A stretch of DNA of 64,000 nucleotides from Aricia agestis (lineage: Eukaryota > Arthropoda > Insecta > Lepidoptera > Lycaenidae): NCBI RefSeq assembly GCF_905147365.1, contig NC_056418.1:14383262-14447261 (forward strand), written 5' to 3'. Of this stretch, positions 53,640 through 63,129 are shown piece by piece (the stretch's first letter is position 1; each line of letters opens with the position of its first letter). The notes under the pieces are model-generated. The model had not been told where the DNA came from. It did not search any database and saw only the letters and a list, made by a program, of their open reading frames with translations. The position numbers and the translations under genes are program-made.

Positions 53640-54050
53640 AATTATACCTAAACGTGAAGCATGACATCTTATCACGGAGCCATAAAGGCCGAAATCGCCG
53701 CGAGGACAGAATTATTACTAAGAACATAAATATTCTATTCAAAGGACTTGGCGCGAAGAAGATAAGATTTTATTACGAAGTTATGACTTTTGGACCTATT
53801 ACCGCTTATTATCGCTTCACCGTTTGAAAGGTCAACTATAGAGGGTCCAGAAGAGAATTCGTAAGTGGTTTTCGTCCATAGTTTAAAGTATGAAGTTTTT
53901 TCTTTTTTTAGAATAAAAGGTCAGAAGCACTTACTTATAATATGATTATTTTTTTTTGCCTTTTTCATTACATCGAATTGCTCTAATACTGAGTCGGTTT
54001 TGACATAGTTATAGAGTGTATACGGGCATGTTACTATACTCTACTATTTT
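53640..54050. other. Unassigned stretch
   Basis: Mixed composition, no ORF, no repeat. GGACTTGGCGCGAAGAAGAT at 53.75 kb is the most complex part. Confidence 0.35.
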
Positions 54051-54051
54051 G

Positions 54052-54388
54052 ACGTGGGAGAGCCATGCTTCGGCACGAATGGGCCGGCTCGATCAGAGAG
54101 ATACCACGTCCTCACAGAAAACCGGCGTGAAACAGCGTTTCCGCTGTGTTTCGCCGAGTAAGTGAGTTTACCGGAGGCCCAATCCCCTACCCTTTTCCTT
54201 TCCCTACCCTCCCCTATTTCCTCCGTACCCTCCCCTATTCCCTTCCCTACCCTCCCCTATTACCCCTTAGAAGGCCGGCAACGCACCTGCAGCTCTTCTG
54301 ATGCTGCGAGTGTCCATGGGCGACAGAAGTTGCTTTCCATCAGGTGACCCGTTTGCTCGTTTGCATTGCATTTCATAAAAAAAAAAAA
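54052..54388 (+). mobile_element. SINE family A, copy 14
   Basis: A full-length copy with head, hairpin (CAGCGTTTCCGCTGTG variant), long CCCTACCCTCCCCTATT repeats and poly(A). Confidence 0.92.
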
Positions 54389-54527
54389 CTCATAGAATAT
54401 ATATTATATGATATGAGTAGGATAATTTTTATTGCGTTATAAAATGCAGCCCCCAACTACTAGTTGATAATACGTTGGTACGTATTTACTAAACTTTATT
54501 TGTTAACAAAAATAAAATAAGCTTTTT

Positions 54528-54755
54528 ATTAAGCTATTGATGGCTATTGCATAGCTTTTATCGCGGGCTTAGAGTGCGGGGACCGAATCAAGAAATTCCC
54601 TAATGAAAACACCCTACACCCCACTCCGTTTTTCCACACCACACACCACGGTGTTTGTGCACGTGCGACTAGATGTATGCTAATTGTAATTGCATAAGTT
54701 GATAAAATTTTCTATGCATTGCTTTACCGAGGCAGTCCCCGAGTGCCAGACGTAT
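54528..54755 (+). mobile_element. Dispersed repeat family C, copy 3
   Basis: GCTATTGATGGCTATTGCAT, TTTATCGCGGGCTTAGAGTG, AAGAAATTCCCTAATGAAAA, TGCACGTGCGACTAGATGTA, ATTGCATAAGTTGATAAAAT and ACCGAGGCAGTCCCCGAGTG followed by a T-run. It is the longest right end of the three copies. Confidence 0.65.
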
Positions 54756-55408
54756 TTTTTTTCAAATTAATTAAAACGATCATCATGATGAATACATGAG
54801 GCTAATTGACACAAACAGACGACGACGAAATCCTATAAATTTGAAATTATAACTACGATCCATGTCCATTGAATTGGAAACTTCGTTATGAGTTGACTTG
54901 TACACTGCCGAGTAAAAAAATTACACAAATTCAAATACAAAATTTTAATTAAGTAGTTAATAATATTATAATAAATAATAATATCAATGTTTTCGTGTAA
55001 TGTAGTGTTTTCCTTTTACCCCGGTCAACTGAGACAAAAATACTTATTACTGCATTGTAACCTTGCATAAATTCGCACCAAGCCTAAAATCGGTAATATT
55101 GTTAAAAAAGTGATTACGAATAAAAGTTGAAAGTTCTCCTTAATTTCCATATGTTCTAATTTTTTTATTCAAGGCCATCATATATCTTTATTTTTTTCTA
55201 TGACTTTCATTTAAGACAAGCAAAGACTAGTATTTTAGAATATTATAATTTAATATTCTCAAATATTAAAAATAGTTGATTGTTGAACGTGATTACTACA
55301 GTACAATGAATAATTTTATCATAGACCAATCATTTATTATGTTTCTGTTGTTACTATAATATTTTCTCGTGACATCTAAATATTATAAATTTTAAGTATA
55401 ATAACATA
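54756..55408. other. Unassigned AT-rich stretch
   Basis: No ORF, repeat or structure is supported. Confidence 0.4.
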
Positions 55409-55750
55409 ACTTGGGAGAGCTATGCTTAGGCATGAATGGGCCGGCTCGACCGGAGAAATACTACGTTTTCAAAGAAAACCGGCGTGAAACAGCGCTTGCG
55501 CTGTGTTTCGCCGATTGAGTGAGTTTACCGGAGGCCCAATCCCCTACCCTATTCTCTTTCCTACTCTCCCCTATTCCCTTCCCTTCCTTTCCCTAACCTC
55601 CCCTATTGGCTATTACCCTATTCCCTCTTAAAAGGCCGGCAACTCACCTGCAGCTCTTCTGATGCTGTGAGTGTCCATGTGCGACGGAAGTTGCTTTCCA
55701 TCAGGTGACCCGTTTGCTCGTTTGCCCCCTTATTTCATAAAAAAAAAAAA
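55409..55750 (+). mobile_element. SINE family A, copy 15
   Basis: A full-length copy (AACTTGGGAGAGCTATGCTT head) with intact hairpin, long pyrimidine tract containing a TATTGGC insertion, 3' module and poly(A) of about 12. Confidence 0.9.
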
Positions 55751-55759
55751 TAGTGATAT

Positions 55760-57470
55760 TATAATAACATAATGTCTTATTATCTATTATGTATTGTTTT
55801 TCTTGCCGGGCAGTGTACGAGAGGGTTCGTCGTTTTAGCAAAGATAATTTAATTTGAAAGGCGAGTGGATTAAATAGTACTGGCTAATTTTGGGGTTACG
55901 TTGATTTTAATATCTATCTCATATAGAAATAATTTAATTAAAATTTTGAACATATTATAAATAAATATTTTATTTAAAAACCATCATTATAACGTAAAAA
56001 TAAAAAACATGAGTCATATTTTGCCGTTCATGATTTTTGAGTTTACCATCCTATGTTTGTACTGAGATATTTTTTCTTTGTTCGCTTTAGTAATCGAACC
56101 TGAATGGCATTTTAACAACTGAACGACAATGAATCATAGTCACACAATCACATTGTCCCAGGTAGGCGGAAGTGCCAGGTGCCAAGTCTAAATGCATCAC
56201 AGACACTGCAGTATATTTAGACTTTGACATTATAGTGTCAATAACTGGGTTTACCGTAACCATCATCATCATCATCATCATCATCATCTTACGCAGTAAA
56301 AAAAGATCGCTTCATTTGCTTGTCTTGAGAGCAAGACAAAGAAGAGTCTTTAAAATAATAGCTTTCCGTTGCCTGACCCTTTCAATGACTTCTAAAACTA
56401 CGCAACGAATTTTGATTCAGTTTTTTATGGATAGTAATCAAGATAAAGTTTTGATCATTCCACACTATTTATGTTAAGTTTGTTGTTAGTCGTGAGCGCA
56501 ATTATCGAAATTGACAATATTTTTTTATAAATAGATTTTTTTTAAATAATTGCGTGTATTTTAAAATAATAGTACGAAATTTTCACCACCAATTTATTAA
56601 ATGAAAATGCCGGAAATTGTAGCACAATCTCCCTAATTTTACCAAAATTTAATTAAAAAATAAAATGTACAACCCTAGACTTGATTAGGCAAATAATTTG
56701 GTTACAAAATACAAAGGAATAACAAATCTTACCTAATTGGAAAAACTCCATCATAAAAGTGTACCTGAAAACAAAATTTAAATTATAACAAAAGTCGGCA
56801 AGCAAATTAGCAATTTGGTGTGTAATTATGAAAATCTTAATTAATGTTTTATTTCTTAAATAATAATTTCTTGGTGTTCTAGTGTCTTTGTTATTACAAT
56901 AAAATAAAACAGTTTATTTTTTTCAAACTGTTAAAAGAGTGTACGAGTAATTGTGTACCTTAAAAGATATTTAAATTCAGAAATTCTCAGTAATAATTGG
57001 TTTTTCAATAATAAGGTTATTTGTGGAATAGCCAGTGCCAGTTATCAGATTCAAGTAAATGAGAAATAAAAAAACTGCAACTGGTCAAATTTAAAATAAA
57101 CCTATGTACTTTTCTCCTGGCATGAAAAGTATTTCCATACTAGATTGAAACAATATCTTTCAGCGTGAAGAGATTAAAGACAAAGCACGGATCCTAGTTT
57201 ACATAATATGTAATTTCATTTCATCTTATTAATATTAGTACAATAATTATGATACTTAAAGACTGATGATGATGAATTCCTATCCCTTCGAACTATCGTG
57301 ACCTTCTTAGAAGGACAGCTCTCTCCCTCGCGGCTGAACCCTTGGTGTGGAATTCGTATTGGTATTTAATAAAATTGTTGCCTGTAATAACTATACGCAT
57401 CGATGTACCATAATAATATTACAAGGACCTCGTATAAGTAGTTGTAGTTATTTTTTTTCTACTTATAGTT
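55760..57470. other. AT-rich stretch with an (ATC)n microsatellite
   Basis: An uninterrupted (ATC)n run lies at about 56262-56288. The 66-codon minus and 101-codon plus frames across it are products of the microsatellite. The rest is AT-rich and unassigned. Confidence 0.55.
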
Positions 57471-57474
57471 ATAC

Positions 57475-57650
57475 TAAATGACACCCGAAACTTCATTGCA
57501 TAAGAATTCGTTTATCGCGTGAAACCGACAGATTTTTCCGTCATAATATAAAATATCCTATGTCCTTTCCTAGGACTCAAAGTTTCTCCAATCTCCATAC
57601 CCAGCTAAATCATTTTAGCGGTTCGGGCATAAAGAAGTAACAGACAGACA
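57475..57650 (-). mobile_element. Degenerate Helitron
   Basis: ATGACACCCGAAACTTCATT (eroded 3' hairpin), GAATTCGTTTATCGCG, ATATCCTATGTCCTTTCC, GGACTCAAAGTTTCTCC and AAAGAAGTAACAGACAGACA are the reverse complement of the standard family. Confidence 0.6.
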
Positions 57651-57852
57651 TATTAGTTAATTAATACATTAATAGCATTCTCAAAGATATGGAATATCTT
57701 TTCAATTGTTATGGGTGTCATCTGAAACCAGATATGGGGGTTTTATAGCATTTGAGGTTAGTATAGGTTTCTCAAATAACTATAATAATATATAAGTCGT
57801 TGTTTATCGTCAGTTTTTAATATATTTGGCTAAAAGAGATACAGAAATTGTA

Positions 57853-58086
57853 TCTATATATATAAAACTCAAAGGTGACTGACTAATTGACATAGTGATC
57901 TATCAACGCACAGCCCAAACCACTGGATGGATCGGGCTGAAATTTGGCATGCAGGTAGATGTTATGACGTAGGCATCCGCTAAGAAAGGATTTTGATAAA
58001 TTCCAACCCCAAGGGGTTCAAATAGGGGATGAAAGTTTGTATATAAAAATACTTTTTAACGCGAGCGAAGCCGCGGGCAAAAGCTC
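57853..58086 (+). mobile_element. Non-autonomous Helitron, GCGGGCAAAAGC family, copy 2
   Basis: It starts TCTATATATATAAAACTC after TA and proceeds through ATAGTGATCTATCAACGCAC, GGGCTGAAATTTGGCATGCA, CCAACCCCAAGGGGTTC to GCGAGCGAAGCCGCGGGCAA, AAGCTCG. The CTAG end is altered. The family is the same as 29.98 and 61.36 kb. Confidence 0.75.
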
Positions 58087-58404
58087 GTTGCTATATATAT
58101 CTACAAATGTGACTTCTCTAGAAGCTGTACGTCAATGGTTATAATGGAATGTTATTAATAACATAATAGTTACATGATAAGGGTATGTAGTTTATAGAAT
58201 TTGGTATTAAAATTTGTATACTATGAGCTATTTGGAAATATTAGACATACCTACATACTATAATAGGAACATCCATGCGATAAAATTATAAAAAAAATTA
58301 AAATGTATAATTATGTTACTTGAAAAGATATAGGTATTATAAGTTTAAAGTTTAATTCGTTATAAGGCCCTTCCCTTATGGAGATTCCGTAATTTACCGT
58401 ATTT

Positions 58405-59600
58405 AGAGCCTTATAAACGGGAACAAATATAATGACCACCAAAAAATGCACTGATACCCTAAACTTGTTTACCAAAAAAAGATAATTAACACCAAAAAAA
58501 TAAAGTCTAAAATTGCAATACTACCTACCAACTATTTTAGTCACGACAACACTTCAAATTGTAATCGAACACCAAATATAGTAAATGATCACCAAATAAA
58601 GTAAATGGTCACTAAATATAGTAAATGATCACCAAATATAGTAAATGATCACCAAATCCTTGTAAGCAAATCAATGCGATATATTTTCTGTCCAAATCAC
58701 TACGATTGACAAAACATATGAGCATATTATTAACAAAATAGTCGGCCAAGTGTGAGTCGGACATGGAGGGTTCCGTACCGTTATAGAACAAAATTAGACC
58801 TAAAATTGTGTTTTTGTATGGGGCCCCTTTTAAATTATTATTTTATTATTATTATTACCTAATTATTGAAGTTAACATAATATAATCAAGGCCTTTGCGA
58901 AAATTTCGACGTGCCTACCGGTTGCCATTATTGATATCGAGCAAAAAAGGCCAAAAATACCGTTTGTTGTATGGGAGCCCTCCATAAATAATTACTTTAT
59001 TTTGTTTTAGTACTGGTTGTTACAGCGGCAACAAATAATATACACAATCTGTGAAATTTTTAGAAGTCTAGCTGGAGTGGTTCTTGAGATACAGCCTAGG
59101 CCTAGGCCTAGATACAGTATAGCAATACTAGTCCTAGAGAAAGACAGACGGACAGACTCAGTAATAGAGTCCCGTTTTTAGGGTTCCGTACCCAAAGGGT
59201 ACAAACGGGACTCTTTTACTAAGAATTCGATGTATGTCTGTCCGTCTATCTGTCTTCTTCTCTTTAATATGATATTTGCTAAATAAAAATATATTTGGTT
59301 AAAATTTTACATTAAAATGCTAACGTATAATGTTGGTGATCATTTACTACTTTTGGTTATAACAATGATTTATTTGGAGTCATTTTGATTAATAGGATAG
59401 CGAGATAATAAATCTTTGGTGATCATTTTACATTAAAATGCTAGTATAATGTTGGTGATCATTTACTATTTTTGGCTTTAAGATGTTAAATCTTTGGTTA
59501 TCATTTTACATTAAAATGGTGGTCTGTATTTTGGTGATCGTTTACTATTTTTTGTCTATGAAATGTTACTATTTCTGGTGATCAGTTAATTATAAGCCCT
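58405..59600. mobile_element. Element with inverted arrays of an AAATGATCACCAAATATAGT-like motif
   Basis: Left side (58.56-58.66 kb): four near-tandem units of ACCAAATATAGTAAATGATC. Right side (59.33-59.59 kb): inverted units such as GGTGATCATTTACTATTTTT. Outer ends GAGCCTTATAAACGGG (left) and TAATTATAAGCCCTTAC (right) look like a terminal inverted repeat. Another repeat (58738-59215) occupies the middle. No coding. Confidence 0.65.
58738..59215 (+). mobile_element. GGTTCCGTACC dispersed repeat, best copy
   Basis: CGGCCAAGTGTGAGTCGGAC, GGAGGGTTCCGTACCG, GTTTGTTGTATGGGAGCCCT, CAGCGGCAACAAATAATATA, GACAGACGGACAGACTCAGT and GGGTTCCGTACCCAAAGGGT. A mirrored copy of the last part starts right after (GGGACTCTTTTACTAAG, GTCTGTCCGTCTATCTGTC), so the 3' end is a small inverted repeat centred near 59.19 kb. 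Confidence 0.65.
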
Positions 59601-59700
59601 TACAAACTCATAATTTGAAAGCTACAAAGTTATAATAAAAATACAGCAATAATCTTCAGTATATCAACATTCCTTTCCCTGTTTTAAATTTTCTATATTT

Positions 59701-59738
59701 AACCCCCGACAAAAAAAAGGGGTGTTATAAGTTTGACG

Positions 59739-59773
<35 letters not shown>

Positions 59774-60380
59774 GTGTGTATCTGTCCATGTGGTATCGTA
59801 GCATCCAAACGGGTGGACCGATTTTGATCTAGTTTTTTTGTTTGAAAGCTGACATGTTCGAGAGTGTTCTTAGATATGATTCATCATCATCAGCCTGTTC
59901 AGAGCTGAACAATCAGGGTTTATCTGGTTCATGAAAGGCCGTTGGCAACTTGTAGTCGTTTGATGGGTTTTATATTTCATTCTAGTTCGTGACATTTGTG
60001 AGTATACAATATACGTATACACATAATAATGTGAAAGTTGACCTGGTGCTGCAGCATCACCTGGTAATCAATAGGATATCCAACTCCTCGCCAACTTAGA
60101 GCAGAGGTTTCGTGTTTGGGCTCATTTTAATTGCGACAACCAGTAAGAAGTAGATAACCAGTAAATATTTACATGCTGCTGCTGCAGCATCACCTGGATT
60201 CTATAGGAACCGAGCTTCGTATGAACCCAAAGTGGAGGTTTCATGTTTGGGCTCATATTAACGGCCTCATCGAAAAGGACATTGAGAGCTGGTAATCATG
60301 AGAATATTATTCTGCACTATAACCAACACAAGTTTAAAAAGTATGAAATAAAATTAAATTAAGAAATTTAAAAAAACCCC
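59701..60380 (+). mobile_element. ACCCCCGAC family element with internal ~130-bp repeats
   Basis: It starts AACCCCCGACAAAAAAAAGG, TGTTATAAGTTTGACGTGTC then (CTGT)n. GCTGCAGCATCACCTGG occurs near 60049 and 60179, each followed by GAGGTTTCRTGTTTGGGCTC, an imperfect ~130-bp duplication. The right edge merges into the long inverted repeat at 60350. Confidence 0.5.
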
Positions 60381-60756
60381 CGCCAAACAACTTTAAAAAG
60401 TAATGAAATAATATTAACTGCCTTTAAGTTCAAATAATTCCTAACTTGTGTAAAGTAATATTTTAGTCCATAATTGTTGTCAAGGTGTGTCGGGGGACCG
60501 CTAATGTAGATGTTTGATTTCACATAACAAGTTTAAGGATCAATTCACAGCGAACTGAATCGAGATAATCAGCGACTTGGCGGTTGTAGGTTGTAGTTTA
60601 CTTAGTGGTCCCCCGACACACCGTGACAAAAATTATGGACTAAAATATTACTTTACACAAGTTAGGAATTATTTGAACTTAAAGGCAGTTAATATTATTT
60701 CATTACTTTTTAAAGTTGTTTGGCGGGGGTTTTTTAAAATTTCTTAATTTAATTTT
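60350..60756. repeat. Long hairpin: ~154-bp inverted arms, ~99-bp spacer
   Basis: Arms 60350-60503 and 60603-60756 are nearly exact inverses: ACCCCCGCCAAACAACTTTA with TAAAGTTGTTTGGCGGGGGT, TAACTGCCTTTAAGTTCAAA with TTTGAACTTAAAGGCAGTTA, and GGTGTGTCGGGGGACC with GGTCCCCCGACACACC. Few mismatches suggest recent origin or maintenance. The spacer (AAGTTTAAGGATCAATTCAC and so on) is unique in the window. Confidence 0.88.
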
Positions 60757-61005
60757 ATTGTTTATTATACTCATGATTTTATTAACTTCAAAAGTAATAC
60801 CAATTTATAAAAATTGAAGCATATTTTCAGCATCTCCCTAGTATTTACAAATTACGTTTATTTTAAATTATCAATTAATAGATAGACAATTTTATTAACT
60901 ACACATTCCCCGTTTTAAATTTTTTTAGATCAATTTTGAACTAGGATAAGTAAAAAATAGGATTTTTGTGCGATCTCAGCAACGCGTCAAATGTAATTTA
61001 TACGG

Positions 61006-61037
61006 TCAAGGTCGTTTGCTCGGGGGATGACCTTAAG
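61006..61037. promoter_or_regulatory. Inverted pair of nuclear-receptor half-sites
   Basis: TCAAGGTCG (61006-61014) fits the FTZ-F1/ERR extended half-site YCAAGGYCR. TGACCTTAAG (61028-61037) reads CTTAAGGTCA on the other strand, a close variant. They face each other across 13 bp. This is a motif match only, in otherwise unassigned sequence. Confidence 0.25.
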
Positions 61038-61359
61038 ATACAGATATAGATTGTACTTACATTTCGAATCCAAAGTGAAAAAATAATTCTCCCGTACGTA
61101 AAAGATGACTTATTTAAATAATATCACAAAATATTGAGCATCCAAAAAGTAAAAAAGGAAATTTCTTTTATGAAAGGAAACTAAAAGAAAAGTCGGCCTA
61201 AGTAAACGGACGACGAACTTCGTAACAAAAACTGTGGAAGTTACTTATACAAAATTGGCGTTACTTGTTAACATAAAACCTACACATCTTATAAACTTGT
61301 CGCGAGTTCCAGTCCAGAGTCCAAGCTCATTAAAAAAAGTCGGACCGATTTAGTTAAAA

Positions 61360-61600
61360 CGAGCTTTTGCCCGCGGCTTCGCTCGCGTTAAGAAGGATTA
61401 TTATATACAAACTTTCATCCCCTATTTTAACCCCTTGGAGTTGGAATTGATCAAAATCTTTTCTTAGCGGATGCTTACGTCATAACATCTACCTGCATGC
61501 CAAATTTCAGCCCGATCCGTCCAGTGGTTTGGGCTGTGCGTTGATAGATCACTATGTCAATCAGTCAGTCAGTCACCCTTGAGTTTTATATATACATAGT
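61360..61600 (-). mobile_element. Non-autonomous Helitron, GCGGGCAAAAGC family, copy 3
   Basis: Reverse complement of the 57.85-kb copy: GAGCTTTTGCCCGCGGCTTC, GCTCGCGTTAAGAAGGATTA, GCCAAATTTCAGCCCGATCC, GATAGATCACTATGTCAATC and TTGAGTTTTATATATACAT. Confidence 0.75.
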
Positions 61601-61604
61601 TAAA

Positions 61605-62495
61605 ATTTTCTGTGTTTAAGTTGTATACAACTTTGTTGGTGAAAAATCCGTTTGTATAAACACTACTCTTTTTAGAATAAAAGACTACTTATTAATTTCT
61701 GGGACTCAAAGTACCTGTGTATAGGCGTGAGAAAGTAACAAACACAAACAACCTTTGTTGGTTGTTATTTGAGTGTAGGTTAACCTATCGATAATTTAGT
61801 TAGCATATCGATTCTCGGTTCATCTGAAACGATTTGACCTATATAAAAATAATGTTTGATAGAAATATAATAAAATAATAAAGAGTATTAGATAAAGGAT
61901 CTAGATAAAGGAATCGGACTAAATAGGCACGATGACTATTTTTTTTTCTTATCGGTAATTGAAAGACACTTAAAAAATAGAAACATCGTTGAAAGAATGA
62001 CTCTGATAGCTTAAAAATTCACCAAGATATTATGACAATTCAAATATCTCATAAAAAAGACCTGCCCGAAACGCTCCAAACAAAGTGCTACGAAAGTATG
62101 ACGTATAGTCTTTCGTAGTTTGTACGCATCGGGAGACAACGTTGTTCGACAGGTAGGTATATTAAATATTGCGTTTATGAAAGTGGTTTCATGACAAAAG
62201 TTGCTTTTAATTGCATAAGTTATCGAATTATATACAAATATTAATAAATTTAGTTGAAAAAAAATTCGACTTGAATATCCAACTTTGAAGGCGCATAACA
62301 AAAAAAATATAAATGCTATCAAGCTGAAATTTTGGAAACACTTATTTTTTACCATGATTTCTTTATTTCATTAACAAAATTCGCTAATCTTTGACCTTGT
62401 CATCATCCCTATTGAAGCTGCATCGACGATTTATATAATAGAATAAGCGTACTAATTCAACCAATAAAAATGAAATCATGTATGAACCGTACGGC
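61605..62495. other. Unassigned AT-rich stretch
   Basis: A 114-codon minus frame (62355-62011) is hydrophobic and AT-driven, with no recognised motif. A worn Helitron-like GGCGTGAGAAAGTAACAAAC lies at 61.72 kb. No gene is supported. Confidence 0.4.
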
Positions 62496-62499
62496 CTTA

Positions 62500-62740
62500 T
62501 AAATGTTCCCACAACAAAGTCCACATCCTGGAATCCAATTATTTCCCTCTCCAGAGGCCGGCCGCTGTCATCCTTTGAATATCAATAGATTTGTCCACTT
62601 GACAAATTATTTTTGTTTCGTCCCTAAACGCCAAGTTTGTTCGTGCGGTGAAGAATTACAAGTGTTTGTGATTAGGTCTTGGGGGTTTATGCTTCACTTT
62701 GTTAACGGAAAGCGGGAACATTAATTGATGGTGCATTCAG
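62500..62740. other. Complex non-repetitive stretch, candidate conserved non-coding element
   Basis: CACATCCTGGAATCCAATTA, CCAGAGGCCGGCCGCTGTCA, TTGTCCACTTGACAAATTAT and CTAAACGCCAAGTTTGTTCG. Balanced composition, not repeated in the window. A 73-codon plus frame opens here without recognisable domains. It could be a regulatory element or an exon fragment. Confidence 0.2.
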
Positions 62741-62748
62741 ATATCCAT

Positions 62749-62956
62749 ACGTGGAACAGCCATGCTTCGGCACGAATGGGCCGGCTCGACCGGAGAAATA
62801 CTACGTCCTTACAGAAAACCGACGTGAAACAGCGCTTGCGCTGTGTTTCGCCGAGTGAGTGAGTTTACCGGAGGCCCAATCCCCTACCCTATTCCCATCC
62901 TTACCCTCCACTATTCCCTTCCCTACCCTCCCCTATTACCCTATTCCCTCTTAAAA
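62749..62956 (+). mobile_element. SINE family A, copy 16 (3'-truncated)
   Basis: Head ACGTGGAACAGCCATGC, hairpin block, GAGTGAGTGAGTTTACCGG and pyrimidine tract up to CCCTCTTAAAA, then an abrupt switch to Helitron text. The 3' module and poly(A) are gone. Confidence 0.9.
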
Positions 62957-63126
62957 AGTGTGTTGTCTATCTGCCTGTTACTTATCACGCCCAAGTCGCT
63001 GGACTAAATGGAGATACTTTGAATCCCAGAAAAGGGCATAGAATACATTTCATACCGGAAAAAAATATTACAGTTTCCGCGCAATAAACGAATTGCGGGT
63101 ACAAAGGAGTTGCTGGAGTCATCTAG
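62957..63126 (+). mobile_element. Degenerate Helitron joined to the SINE
   Basis: AGTGTGTTGTCTATCTGCCT, GTTACTTATCACGCCCAAG, GGAGATACTTTGAATCCC, GGGCATAGAATAC and CGCGCAATAAACGAATTGCG end at GGAGTCATCTAG (63126). The 5' TC end is missing at the SINE junction. Confidence 0.7.
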
Positions 63127-63129
63127 TAG

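Noticed and set aside
56087..56477. Frames with a poly-methionine or poly-isoleucine run
   Set aside because: They read through the (ATC)n microsatellite.
58560..59600. A CRISPR-like array, because of repeated ~20-bp units
   Set aside because: Units are nearly tandem and palindromic, spacers are absent or tiny, the array is inverted on the other side, and the context is a eukaryotic transposon.
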